From Dromiciops gliroides (lineage: Eukaryota > Chordata > Mammalia > Microbiotheria > Microbiotheriidae), in NCBI RefSeq assembly GCF_019393635.1, contig NC_057861.1, forward strand, positions 57,487,532 to 57,551,531: 64,000 nt of DNA, in the 5' to 3' direction. Every line of letters begins with the position of its first letter. Positions within the stretch are counted from its first letter, which is position 1. The position numbers and the translations under genes were made by a program. Shown here one piece after another: positions 11,264 through 20,944 of this stretch. A model generated the notes under the pieces. It was not told where the DNA came from and searched no databases. It saw nothing but the letters and a program-made list of their open reading frames with translations.

Positions 11264-11882
11264 AATAATAAACATAGCTGGTGTTTATATAGCATTGTGT
11301 CAACAGGCAATCACAACATAACGAGACATGTGAAAACCAGGTTTATTACAAAAGAAATGATCATGCATGGGAATGCAATAGATTTCTAGTTTTTGCAGAA
11401 GTTTACACTTCTGTAAAGGGGATATCAGGAAGAGGCATAACATGGCAGGGTGAGGGAGAGACAGCACAGCACAGGTGCAGAACACCAAGACCACTCCCAC
11501 TAGGCACAAGCGTCCCCCAGCTGGTGAGCATCTCGCTTCCCAAGAACGCACAGGGAGTCCAGCTTGGGGTAGAACAACATGTTATGTCAAGTCAGGGGGA
11601 GCTTCGTCCTTAACGCATGCTTTGAGTTCGATGTTTCTGGAAAATATGGCAACTGAAAAAAGCCAAGTTCAGAGGATCCCCTTAACAGCTCTTAACAATG
11701 GCAAGGTTTATAAAGAACATGTTATCTCATAGGAACTATTATTAGGCTCATCTGACATCTGAGGAAATTGAGGCCGAGAGAGGTTAAGTGACTGGTCCAA
11801 GGGCATACACTAGTTCAAGTATCTCAGATAGATTTGAATTCAGTCCTTCCTGATTTCAAGTACCTTGTTCTATCCACTGGGA
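11264..11882. mobile_element. MIR3-like SINE split by a solo LTR-like insertion
   Basis: AATAATAAACATAGCTGGTGTTTATATAGCA at the left and GGTTTATAAAGAACATGTTATCTCAT plus GAGGAAATTGAGGCCGAGAG at the right are the two halves of one MIR3-type SINE. Confidence 0.7.
11296..11697 (-). mobile_element. Solo LTR-like insertion (fossil)
   Basis: About 400 bases absent from the host MIR3. Read on the minus strand it starts TGTTAAGAG, has AATAAA near its end (11340-11346) and finishes TTGACACA, the TG...CA form of an LTR. Possible target duplication TAGCA/TGGCA. Family unknown; no internal part is present. Confidence 0.5.
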
Positions 11883-11885
11883 CAG

Positions 11886-12027
11886 GGCAGCTAGTTGGTG
11901 CAGTGGATAAAGCACCAGCCCTGGAGTAAGGAGGACCTGAGTTAAAATCCGGCTTCAGACACTTGACACTAGCTGTGTGACCCTGGGCAAATCACTTAAC
12001 CCTCGTTGCCCTGCCAAAAAAAAAAAT
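11886..12027 (+). mobile_element. SINE1/WSINE1-type SINE
   Basis: Target duplication TTCTATCCACTGGGACA, taken from the end of the MIR3 it landed beside. Confidence 0.94.
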
Positions 12028-12640
12028 TGTAAATTCATTCTATCCACTGGGACAGAACACTTTGTTGTCTAATGTCACGATGTAAACTCTGAAGACAAGG
12101 ATTGTCTTTTCTAGCGGTATCCCCGGTGCTTAGCACAGTGGTGGGACTTATCGAATGCCTTTTCACTAATTAATTAATTAAGTCATTCATTCATTCATTC
12201 AGCTTTGTGTTGGACTAGCAGGTCTCTGAAGTACCTCCCAACCCTGACATTCTATGTTCTGTTACAAGAACAAACCTAGGGAATGTGTGCTTTGGCCCCG
12301 GGAGTGTGGGGGTGTGGGGGGCGGCACAGACAAGCTTTGGCCTCTTGCTAAATAAAGGGCATGTACTAAGAGACTAGTTGGTCCCTTGGTTTCCATGAAG
12401 CGGGGAGGAGAGGGGTGATGGGGCTGGAGTCCAGGCTCAGATCACTTTGAACTTTGGCTTCTGCTTTTGAGCTAACAAGTAGGTGGTTCTTCCAGACTTA
12501 GTGGCCATTCATTGGCACAGCCTCTCTTCGAGATCACTAACCCCTCTCAAACCGGGCCCCTGTCCCCTTGGCCCTACAGCAAGGATCAAAGGACCAACCC
12601 CGAGCCTGTGGGTCCACATGCCCTTTTAAATTTTTAAATT
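12028..12640. other. Intergenic; L2/MIR-end trace
   Basis: 12065-12165 (TAAACTCTGAAGACAAGGATTGTC, GCTTAGCACAGTGGTGGGAC) resembles an MIR/L2 3-prime end with an (ATTC)n run; 12215-12262 has one CR1-tail minisatellite unit. Remainder unassigned. Confidence 0.45.
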
Positions 12641-12990
12641 GTTTCTTTCAGCCAACAAGCATTGAGTCTTCTCTCCCTCCCACTGTCATCCCATCTCATC
12701 CCACCACTGTAAAAAAAAAAACAACCCAGAACTCTTAGATATGCAGTCAGAAAACAGATCCCTACACTGGCCACATCCAAAAATGAAGGTCTCATGCTGC
12801 ACCCTGTGTGCATCAATTCCTGGGCCAACACAGTCACTGGAGCATCTTCCAGCCTCTGGATCATGGGTGGACATTGTGTTAATCAGTAAAGTCTTTCAAA
12901 GGCATTTGTCTTTACAACATTGTTGGTGTGGTAGAAATTGTCTTTGGTTCTGCTCACTTCACTCTACCATGTGTCTAACCCCTTGGAACC
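12640..12990 (-). mobile_element. L1 3-prime UTR fragment
   Basis: Ends GGTTCTGCTCACTTCACTCTACCATG, the reverse of the conserved L1 AAGTGAAGTGAGCAGAACC block. Confidence 0.55.
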
Positions 12991-13049
12991 AGTGTGCAGC
13001 CCCTGTAACGGGTCTAAGGGGGAGAGGGTTTGAGGAATGAAAGGTTGAC

Positions 13050-13275
13050 TTCCATTCTATGTTCCAAGGGCCCTCCCAGCTCTGACATTCTGGGTTCTAA
13101 GACCCTCCCAGCCCTGACACTCTGGGTTCTAAGGCCCTCCCAGTCCCAACACTCTGGGTTCTAAGGCCCTCCCAGCTCTGACATTCTGTGTTCTAAGGGC
13201 CCTCCCAGCCCTGACACTCTGGGTTCTAAGGCCCTCCCAGCTCTGACATTCTGTCTTCCTCTAAGGTCTCTCCCA
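13050..13275 (+). repeat. 33-36 bp minisatellite, seven units
   Basis: Unit approximately TTCTAAGGCCCTCCCAGCTC followed by TGACATTCTGGG, repeated about seven times with 80-95 percent likeness. It closely resembles the GGTCCCTTCCAGCTCTGA-ATTCTRTG 3-prime end of CR1/L3 LINEs. Confidence 0.9.
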
Positions 13276-13775
13276 GGTCTGTGTCCAGGCTTTGCCCCCA
13301 GAAGCTATGGATTTAGATAAACTGGTATCTCAGTGCCACTTTGCCCTCTCCTTGGCTCTGTGCCTCAGGAAAGCTCACGGGGGAGGTTTCTCAAGGCTAC
13401 AGGAAAGCCAAATCCAGATGGAGGAGAGCCAGACCTTTGAGTCGGGAAACTCCACCCATCCTCCAGCTCCCTGGAGGCCTTGGCTGAGCGATTGCAGGGG
13501 AATAACCTTGAGTTCAGCCAAGGGTGACCCCGGCCTGACAGGCATCCTAGGGGATAATCCCAGGAGGGAGGAGATGTTGATGATGGATGGGGGCCAAGGA
13601 GGGAAAGCACAGGTGGGACCGGCAAAGCACTGAAGAGGTTCCCTCCTAGGCCATGTCCAGCCTTACTGAAGCCTTGCTCCAGCCTGTCCAGGGCTGGTCC
13701 AGAGGACCCTTGGCCCAGGACAGAACCTCAAAGCTCTCCCTAGCTTAGCCACTCTTGGAATAGCTTCCTGCCCTC
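13276..13775. other. Intergenic, unassigned unique-looking sequence
   Basis: GC-rich and free of known repeats. A 113-codon open frame at 13292-13633 has no recognisable domain and no splice or family support. MED16, the human neighbour on this side, was looked for and not recognised. Confidence 0.4.
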
Positions 13776-14290
13776 TTGCCCTCCCACTCCATGCCACACC
13801 TACTGGCAAGACAGATTTTCCTCATCGATGCATCTGGCGTTTCCTTGATTCAATCACCGTGTGATGGCTCTCTCGTGCTAATGAGTCAAGTTCTGTCCTT
13901 CTGCCTGGTGTTGCCAAAGGCCCTTCACAGTCTGATCATCTCCAGCCGCTCTGTCCCCTCTGTTTATCTCATATTCCTCTCCTCCTTGCAGTAGACACCT
14001 CAGCTAAACTGGATAAATCACCATAGTCATAGACATGCCTAGTGCTCTCTCCCATCTCTTTGCCTTTGCTCAGGGCAATCTGTATGCCAGGAACACCCTC
14101 ACCCCTGTTTCTGCCTGTCTGTCATACTCGTCATCCTTTAAAGCCCAGCTCAAAAGTCATGCCTTTAGGAAGTGTTCTCAGGGATTCCCCAGCTCCCTCC
14201 CTCACACCTCCCATTACTGTTTCATCAATATGCTTATTATCCAGTATTTTGAATTATAGTGATGTCTGTTAGAAAGTTCTCCTCTGTTTT
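13776..14290 (+). mobile_element. L2 LINE 3-prime fragment
   Basis: TTTAAAGCCCAGCTCAAAAGTCATGCC and GAAGTGTTCTCAGGGATTCCCC are typical of the L2 3-prime region, preceded by CTTTGCCTTTGCTCAGGGCAATC. Confidence 0.65.
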
Positions 14291-14624
14291 CCTCATCACA
14301 GCTTGGAGGAAGCCCTGGGCTCTTGAGGGGGCCGTCAGGGCAGAGGATAGGCTCTGGAAGGTCCCCACAGAGCTAGAGAGGCTTGGAGAGGCTTAGCCTA
14401 TCAGCCAAGGACCAGCCTAGCTGAGGGCAGAGAGACTCCTCACCAGAAAAGGAGAGGAAGGACACCAAGATAGTAATGGTTTTTGGATGTAGCAACTCAT
14501 AAACATGGTTTGATGAAGCACGGAGTGTTTGGAATGTGTGTTGGCAACAGGAGAATCCAAACTGCTGATATCAGGACCCCTGGAAGTATTGAAGTAAATC
14601 TGGTTGTTGGTGGGTGTGTTGTGG

Positions 14625-14770
14625 GTCCCTGTGTTCAAATCCCACCTCAGACACTTCTTAGCTGTGTGACCTTGAACTCTCTGTGATTCTCAGTCTCTTC
14701 ATCTATAAAATGGGCACATTACCTCAGTGACCCACCTCCCAGTCACAATCCACTGAGATGAGGAATACTT
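14625..14770 (+). mobile_element. MIR-like SINE
   Basis: TTCAAATCCCACCTCAGACACTTCTTAGCTGTGTGACCTTG followed by CAGTCTCTTCATCTATAAAATGG. Confidence 0.65.
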
Positions 14771-15100
14771 TCCTTGGCCTCTTCCCACTAGTTTCCCTCA
14801 ATATTACTTAGGGTTTATTTTGTTTTCATGTGTCTTTACACAGATCCCCAAAGATGCTTTGCTTTTAGCTAGCTGTGTTGGGAACGATATAGAACATTAA
14901 AGAAACAGATCAACATTAGTTGATCCCAAGAGCTCCATGACATGAGGGATGGAATCCGTTCTTATCCAAACTTCTCATTTTCCCCCAAATCAGAGAGGTG
15001 GTTTTTTTTTTAGTTTCCCTCCCCCACTCTCCATGTAACGAACCCCCTTCAGATCCTCTGTGTCCCTTAATCCCCGCCAAGAGAGGAGGCTAAAGTGAGG
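14770..15100. other. Downstream flank of CFD, nothing recognised
   Basis: No repeat or coding signal seen between the MIR-like SINE and the CFD poly(A) site. Confidence 0.4.
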
Positions 15101-15116
15101 GTTTTGCATTGAAAGC

Positions 15117-15122
15117 TTTATT
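15117..15122 (-). terminator. CFD: CFD poly(A) signal AATAAA
   Basis: AATAAA on the minus strand about 215 bases after the CFD stop, the first canonical hexamer downstream. The 3-prime UTR would be about 230-240 bases. Confidence 0.7.
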
Positions 15123-15336
15123 GAGAGTTCCCCCATCTCATAACTGGGGATAGGGTCCTGCTCATCAGTCCCACCTCATTTCCCTGCTTATCACTCCTCC
15201 TTGGATCCCCATACACAGGGGGAGGAGAACATTTTATGCTAAGAGACTCCAAGGTCAACCGCGTTTATCAAGGCAATGTGTATTAGGTGCTTTGAGATCC
15301 TCAGAGACTGTCGCTGACCCCTAGGGGCAGGGACCC

Positions 15337-15492
15337 TCAGGATGCAGAGGCCAGGACACTGTCGATCCAGCCCACGTAGCTGGCAATCTTAGTGTATATG
15401 CCTGGCTTCTTCCGGTTCCCGCACACCCGGGAGCCCGACGTCACGATGCCTTCAGCCACGCCATTGCAGACAAGGGGACCCCCAGAGTCACC
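15337..15492 (-). CDS. CFD: CFD exon 5 (catalytic Ser) and stop
   Basis: Acceptor CCCATAG. Encodes [31 protein letters not shown] and [10 protein letters not shown], then TGA at 15339-15337. Confidence 0.96.
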   Translation of the reverse strand, partial: GDSGGPLVCNGVAEGIVTSGSRVCGNRKKPGIYTKIASYVGWIDSVLASAS

Positions 15493-18400
15493 CTATGGGG
15501 TACATGAGAAAGACTATCAGGGAAGGCGGCCAGACTGGAGGGGACGCAGATTGTTTTAGCTAACCTGCCTCATCCCTCCCTACAGACTAGAGTCCCTCAA
15601 CTAGAGTCCCTCATTTCTCCTAAACCCCGCCCCTTCTCCGAAAGGCCCCGCCCCCAATGGGAGTGGAGGGCGGGGCATCACGATGGAGGATAGGGTCTTG
15701 GTGTGGGACGGGCCGGGTTAATAGGGTGGGCCCCGAGAAGGGTTGGGGGCTCATTGGTGCAGGCGGGCCTTGACTGCTGAAGGAGGAGCCTTGGGCCATA
15801 GAAACTGACCTGGCCGGTGGGGGTGTGACCTAGATGATGGAGGCAGATCTCAGTACTCCCGTATGCCTCCTCCTCCTAGTCCCTTACCCTACAAGCATCC
15901 TTCCTGTGGCTCTCCGCGCAGATCATCTTGTCGGTGATGTCATTGTCGTAGTAGATGCGCTGATTGCAGACGGCTCGGTCCATGATGGGCAGTTCGACTT
16001 GCTGCAGCCGGTCCGGCTTCCGCCCCGCGTGGCTGATAATGCCCCAGCCGGCCACCGAGCAGGGTGTGCCTCCAGCTAAATCCCTGGCCTCCCTCTGGTA
16101 TGGGAGGGGCTGCACGGCGGGGCCTAGGGTCGCCTTCTCAGACAGCTGGGGATGAGGGAGAGGAAGGGAGGCTTGGAAATCCATCCTCGGGGCCCTATCC
16201 CGGCGCCCACCCCCTTTACCTTCAGCTTCCCACCCTTCTATGCCCGCGCCGGCTGGAGCAGAGGAGACTAAGGCCGGATGCTGAGGATCTCAAAGCACCA
16301 GACAGTTGAGGAACCCCAAACAATCTCACAACAGAAAGGACTGAATTTAGGCTGAGAAACTCAAAGCACTTCCTGTTCTAGGTCATCACAAACTCTTAAG
16401 ATTGAACTGAGTAGGGGGCAGCTAGGTGGCACAGTGGATAGAGCACCGGCCCTGGAGTCAGGAGTACCTGAGTTCAAATCCGGCCTCAGACACTTAACAC
16501 TTACTAGCTGTGTGACCTTGGGCAAGTCACTTAACCCCAATTGCCTCACTAAAAAAAGAAAAAAAAAAGATTGAACTGAGTACCCCTATCGCATGTTTCA
16601 AGCAAACAAACCTTTATTAGGGACATGTTATGGACCAGGTTGCCCTCAAAGGGCTTGTATTCTATCAGAAGAGACAACGTGTACCAACACCAGTACATAC
16701 AAAATCCATACAAAGTTCATACAAAGCGATTTGGGGGCGAGGTTCTGGCAGCTGGGGAGGAATTGGGAAAAGTAGGTAGGAGGTGACTTTTTTTTTATGG
16801 GGCAATTAGGGTTAAGTAACTTGCCCAGGGTCACACAGCTAGTAAGTGCCAAGTGTCTGAGACCAGATTTGAACTCAGGTCCTACTGAATCCAGGGCTGG
16901 TGCTTTATCCACTTCACCACCTAGCTGCCCCATGTGACTTTTGAGTTGACTTTGGCCGGGGGTGAGGGTGTGTGTGTATGTGGGGGGGGGGAGGGGCAGT
17001 AAACCCAGGGATTTTTTTTTTTTTTTAGGCAATGGGGGTTAAGTGACTTGCCCACGGTCACACAGCTAGTAAGTGTCAAGTGTCTGAGGCCGGATTTGAA
17101 CTCAGGTACTCCTGAATCCAGGGCCGGTGCTTTAACCACTTCGCCATCTAGCTGCCCCCAAACCCAGGGATTTTAAGAGGGCACATTTAATGCTTTGAAA
17201 TCTCTTAAAAACTTAAATGTTGGGGCAGCTAGGTGGCACAGTGCATAGAGCACCAGCCCTGGATTCAGGAGGACCTGAGTTCAAATCCGGTCTCAGACAC
17301 TTAACACTTACTAGCTGTGTGACTCTGGGCAAATCACTTAACCCCAACAGCCTCACCAAAAAACAAACCAAAAAACAAAAAAAACCTTAAATGTTATATC
17401 TGCTTGCTTACTACCTCAGGGAGAGGGGAGGGGAGGGAGGGAAGGAGGGGTAAAATTTGGAATTCAAAACTTTAAAGAAAAATGTTTATTATTAAAAAAA
17501 AAACTTAGGTGTACTCATCCCTGCAGAAGTATTGATACGCACTCTCCAGGGGAGGGGAAGGAGAAGGGCCAGGTCATTTATGTGATTTGAGATCTCCAGT
17601 GAAAACAAAACCCCTGGGTTTTTCTAGCCAGGTGGGTGGGGCGGGGGAGGGGTCTTACTGACCTGGATGAGAAGAATGTCATGGTGGATGTTGTCAGGGT
17701 GACTTTCTGGGTGTGGAAAGAGGCTTCGGACCTCATAAAGACGCTTGGAAGGTTCTGGCTGGGTCAAGGAGTGAGCTCCCAGCAGCACCCTAACAGTTGA
17801 CTCCGCTGATCTAAGGAAGGGTTTGGAAGCAAGCTGTTTGGAAGCCTATATAACCTCAACCCACTCCCTGTTTGTCTATGCCCATCCTGGCCCTATCCCA
17901 ATGGGGGGGGGAGATAGAGAGAGGATGAGGAGGAGAGGGAGTCCTATTCCCCCCAACTTCCCTCACCCACTCCCCACTACTTTCCTTTTTTTTTTTTTAA
18001 TTTAATTTTTTTGCCGGGCAATGGGAGTTAAGTGACTCACCCAGGGTCACACAGCTAGTAAGTGTCAAGTGTCTGAGACCAGATTTGAACTCAGGTACTT
18101 CTGAATCCAGGGCCACCTAGCTGCCCAATACTACTTTCTCCCTCCCCCTGCCCTGTCCTCCACCTCTCTCTCCCTAGCCCATCCCATCTCCCACAGACCA
18201 GCCCTACCTCTGCCCTCCAAACTCACATGTCCTCCACACAGTGGGCTGCGCTCAGTACCCACTGCTCATTCAGGAGGAAGCCCCCACACAAGTGCTTCCC
18301 GTCTACCTGAATGGATGCCATGTATGGTCGGAGGTGGGGTACGGCTTCCCTGCCCCCTAGAATCCTTCCTCGTGGTCTGGCGGCTGAGGAGACAAGAGGT

Positions 18401-20433
18401 CTATGAGGGGAATTGGAGCTTCCTGCCTCCTGCCTCCTGCCTCCTGCCTCCATTGGCCAATCAGTCAATCAGCAAGCATTTATTAAGCCCCTGCTGTATG
18501 CCAAGCATTGTGCTATTCACTGGGGATAAAGACAAAAAATGAAACTCCCGCTAATCTCAAGGAGTTTGCATTCTATTGAAAGAGATGTCATATACATGAA
18601 GGAGCATGAGATGGAGAGTGGTTGAATTCAAGGGAGGGCTTCTACACCACTTGGAGGGATTGGGAAGGGCTTAAGGGAGAAGATGGCCCTTGAAGTGAGG
18701 GAAGGAGCCAGTGCACAGGCAGGACTTGCCTCAGGACACCCCCTCCCCCCATGCCTGGCCCTGACTTTTCCAGACTATGTGGAGCCAGACTCTCTCTTCC
18801 CACCTGCACTGCTGGGCAGCATCAGGGAAAAACTGGAGCCCAGGAAGGGACCTTAGACATTATTTAATCCATCCCTGTCATCATGGCCCAGATGAATTAA
18901 AATAACCTGCCCACAGTCACATGGTGGGGTAAGTGGCAGAGCTGGGGATTTGAACCCAGGGCTTCTGAGTCCAAATCCAGAGCTCTTTTCCACCTGTAAA
19001 AGGAGGGGGGTAGACTGGATACCCTCTGAGGTCCCTTCCATGGCTAGGTCTAGGAGCCCATGAGACTCTTTGTGCCTCAGTTTCCCTGCCTGTAAAATAA
19101 AGAGTTTGGACTTGATAACTTCTAAGAACCCTTCCATGGCTAGGTCTAGGAGCCCATGAGACTCTTTGTGCCTCAGTTTCCCTGCCTATAATGAGGGAAT
19201 GCTCTGGCTCTAGCCTCTCCTGGCCTGATTTCCCTTTGGAGCACTCCACATTGCAGTTATCTAGTCCCCTCCTTCCCCATTCCTCCTCTGCACACTAGGA
19301 AGGGTCTCTCTTCTCAGCTTGGCCTTTCAGAATCCTTTGTCTTCCTTCATAGCCCAGCTCCGGTGTTGTTCTCTCAAACTTCTGCCTCGAACAAGTGAAA
19401 GGGGTCTCTCCCTCCTCCAGTTTCTCACAGAGCTTTAGTTTATGGATCTCTTGGTGCTGGTCTCCAGCTCCCTCATATCATAGTTATTTGCATACATACA
19501 ATAACAGTAGCTATTTATATGGTGCTTCAGGGTGTGCGAAGCCCTTTTGCAAATATTATCACATCTGGTCCTTACCACAGGATAGGATGGGCCTATTATT
19601 ATACCCATTTTATAGATGAGGAAATTGAGGCAGGCAGCAGTTAAATGACTTGTCCAGGGACATACTGCTGGTAAATAACTGAGACCAGATTTGAATTCAG
19701 ATTTTCCTGACTCCAAGTCCAGTGCTCTATCCATTGTTTTACCTCACTGTCCACAGATGACAATATGTTCCTGTATACTCCTTTGGGGGTAAAAATGTGC
19801 TCTTTTCCAGTTTTCTATCCACAGCGCAGGCAGGGCCTCTTCACACAGTGGACATTAGTTAAATTGAAGAGAATTAAATACCCCCATCCTGCCTAGGGTC
19901 CAGAGCTTTGGGGGGATTTGGGTCTTTTTTTTTTTTTTTAAAGATTTATAATGCTCTTTCCTCACCATAGCCCTAAGGACTATCGCGAACTTCATCTTAC
20001 AGGTGGGGAAACTGAGTCTCAGGACAAGGGACTTGCCTATCCATAGTGGAACTGAAAGGATCAGTTACCAGGTCCCTACTCTGAGTGCAGGATATTCCCC
20101 CACTGCACCACTGGGGACTCTGCTTAGAGAATCACAGAATGCTCCAGTAAGAGACCAACTGCTAGCCCAGACCCCACCATCTGCCTCTCTTGAAAGCCTG
20201 TTGAGAGGATGCCCCTTCCCTAGGGTCACACAGCGATTTAATGGTAGAGCTGAGACCAGAACCTGGCTCTCTTTCCTAGAGTCCGAGGCCCCTTCGACAA
20301 CCCCCAGCTGCTTCTGATGCCTTGCTGGGAGGAGGCAGGGACAGGGGAGGGAGCACCCCGGAGGCCCACCCTACTCACCACAGGCTGCCACCCCCAGGAG
20401 GAGCAGAGCTGCCAGCCGTGCCCAAGAAGCCAT
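15337..20433 (-). CDS. CFD: Complement factor D (adipsin), five exons
   Basis: Exons on the minus strand: 20433-20379, 18383-18227, 17810-17663, 16145-15888, 15492-15337 (774 nt, 257 residues; human CFD is 253). Seen: signal peptide [14 protein letters not shown]..., short propeptide ending PRGR before the mature start ILGGREA (Ile26), catalytic His66 (SAAHC), Asp115 (HHDILLIQ) and Ser209 (GDSGGP), S1 Asp203 (DACR). The factor D-specific TSGSR stretch (Arg228) replaces the usual SWG and holds the free enzyme in a self-inhibited state in the family. Known role: secreted protease of the alternative complement pathway; cleaves factor B bound to C3b and is itself activated by MASP-3 at the Arg-Ile bond. 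All introns are GT-AG, phases 1, 2, 0, 0. It is the downstream-most gene of the cluster. The position equivalent to chymotrypsin 190 is Ala, Ser in human. Assignment is very secure; nothing looks broken. Confidence 0.97.
15600..15720. promoter_or_regulatory. GC-box cluster in CFD intron 4
   Basis: Two GGGGCGGGG-type or CCCCGCCCC strings and a GGGCGGGGC within 70 bases, in a CpG-containing patch between exons 4 and 5. Possible Sp1 sites; function is inference. Confidence 0.35.
15888..16145 (-). CDS. CFD: CFD exon 4
   Basis: Acceptor CCCCAG, donor GTAAGG, 86 codons. Starts [15 protein letters not shown], contains [14 protein letters not shown] and ends [10 protein letters not shown], the S1-pocket Asp region. 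Confidence 0.95.
16414..16569 (+). mobile_element. SINE1/WSINE1-type SINE in CFD intron 3
   Basis: Perfect target duplication AGATTGAACTGAGTA. Confidence 0.96.
16789..16931 (-). mobile_element. SINE1/WSINE1-type SINE in CFD intron 3
   Basis: Flanked by GGTGACTTTT and TGTGACTTTT. Confidence 0.92.
17013..17159 (-). mobile_element. SINE1/WSINE1-type SINE in CFD intron 3
   Basis: Perfect target duplication AAACCCAGGGATTTT. Confidence 0.95.
17223..17386 (+). mobile_element. SINE1/WSINE1-type SINE in CFD intron 3
   Basis: Target duplication CTTAAATGTT; it lies just 5-prime of an L1 3-prime end. Confidence 0.93.
17390..17510 (+). mobile_element. L1 3-prime end in CFD intron 3
   Basis: ATCTGCTTGCTTACTACCTCAGGGAG, then purine-rich GGGAGGGAAGGAGGG, TTTGGAATTCAAAACTTTAAAG and A-rich end. 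Confidence 0.7.
17663..17810 (-). CDS. CFD: CFD exon 3 (catalytic Asp)
   Basis: Acceptor CCTTAG, donor GTCAGT. Encodes [19 protein letters not shown] through HHDILLIQ, which contains the catalytic Asp. Exit phase 0. Too scattered to stand out as a long ORF, but all 49 codons match the factor D family. Confidence 0.94.
17989..18126 (-). mobile_element. SINE1/WSINE1-type SINE, internally deleted, in CFD intron 2
   Basis: Lacks the CTCTATCCACTGCGC segment. Target duplication ACTACTTTC. Confidence 0.9.
18227..18383 (-). CDS. CFD: CFD exon 2 (activation site and His)
   Basis: Acceptor CTCCTCAG, donor GTGAGT. Encodes the propeptide end ARPRGR, the mature N-terminus ILGG and the SAAHC histidine motif. 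Exit phase 2. Confidence 0.95.
18419..18452. repeat. (CTCCTGC)n heptamer microsatellite in CFD intron 1
   Basis: About 4.5 tandem heptamers 35 bases upstream of the exon 2 acceptor on the coding strand, where it reads GGAGGCA. Confidence 0.9.
18475..18890. other. CFD intron 1: MIR/L2-end-like then unassigned
   Basis: 18475-18560 (AAGCATTTATTAAGCCCCTGCTGTATGCC) is a common MIR/L2-type 3-prime end; the rest up to 18890 is unassigned. Confidence 0.5.
18845..19195 (-). repeat. MIR-like SINE ending in a 96-bp tandem duplication
   Basis: MIR-type GATGAATTAAAATAACCTGCCCACAGTCAC, followed by a unit beginning CCTTCCATGGCTAGGTCTAG at 19034 that recurs at 19130 almost unchanged. Confidence 0.75.
19320..19450 (+). 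mobile_element. L2 LINE fragment in CFD intron 1
   Basis: TCTTCCTTCATAGCCCAGCTCCGGTG-TTGTTCTCTCAAACTTCTGCC matches the L2 pattern. Confidence 0.5.
19487..19745. mobile_element. MIR3-like SINE in CFD intron 1
   Basis: Complete outline: TAGCTATTTATATGGTGC, CAAATATTATCACATCTGGTCC, TATAGATGAGGAAATTGAGGC, CTCTATCCATTG. Confidence 0.8.
19950..20300. mobile_element. Two MIR-like SINE remnants in CFD intron 1
   Basis: 19960-20110 has CTTACAGGTGGGGAAACTGAG; 20125-20295 has AGAGAATCACAGAATGCTCC and CTAGGGTCACACAGCGATTTAATGG. The second ends close to exon 1. Confidence 0.6.
20379..20433 (-). CDS. CFD: CFD exon 1 (signal peptide)
   Basis: Encodes 18 codons plus one base, from the ATG at 20433 through [18 protein letters not shown]. 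Donor GTGAG follows directly. A Met-rich alternative is absent, and the hydrophobic core fits a secretory signal. Confidence 0.93.
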
Positions 20434-20486
20434 CTTTGCACCTCTCCTGCTTCTAAGCTCCATCAGAGGAGAGACTGGGCCAGGGG

Positions 20487-20496
20487 CCTTTATGAG
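20487..20496 (-). promoter_or_regulatory. CFD: CFD TATA-like element
   Basis: CTCATAAAGG on the minus strand about 55 bases upstream of the CFD ATG, leaving room for a short 5-prime UTR. No other TATA-like string is as well placed. Confidence 0.5.
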
Positions 20497-20729
20497 GAGT
20501 AATGCTGGGATGGGGCGGGTCCAAGGGTTGGAGGAGTCTTAGACCTGGACTGGGGCCCAGGACTGTAAGCAAGCGCTTGATTTCACAAGAAGAAGGACTT
20601 GGCAAAAACATCTGGGGGTGGGGGAGGTACACAATTGGAGCCTCGGTCACTGAGGGGCTGTGGGGAGACACAAGAATCTGGGATGACCGGAGTAGGGGGA
20701 GGCCAGTGCCTGGGGAACTGGTGAGAGCA

Positions 20730-20870
20730 CGTGGAGACCCATCCCTTTCCCTCCATCCCTCCTGCCTCTCTCTCCTCCCCTGTACCTCCTCCTCTGCCTT
20801 CTCCCTCTCTTCTCTCCTCCTCTCTCTCTTTTCTCTCCCCCTCTCCCCTTTCCCCATTTCTCTTGCTCTT
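20730..20870. repeat. Homopyrimidine tract upstream of CFD
   Basis: About 140 bases of almost pure C/T on the plus strand (GA-rich on the CFD coding strand), about 300 bases upstream of the CFD start codon. It contains irregular CTCTCC and TCTCTT runs. Confidence 0.85.
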
Positions 20871-20944
20871 CTCTGCTTGGCCCACAGCCAAGGTTTAGCT
20901 TTAGCCTTTGCAATCTCCCCCAGACCTTCAACAGCTAAGTGACT

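Noticed and set aside
1-15000. MED16, the human neighbour beyond CFD
   Set aside because: No exon with recognisable Mediator subunit sequence was found on the plus strand; it may lie outside the window.
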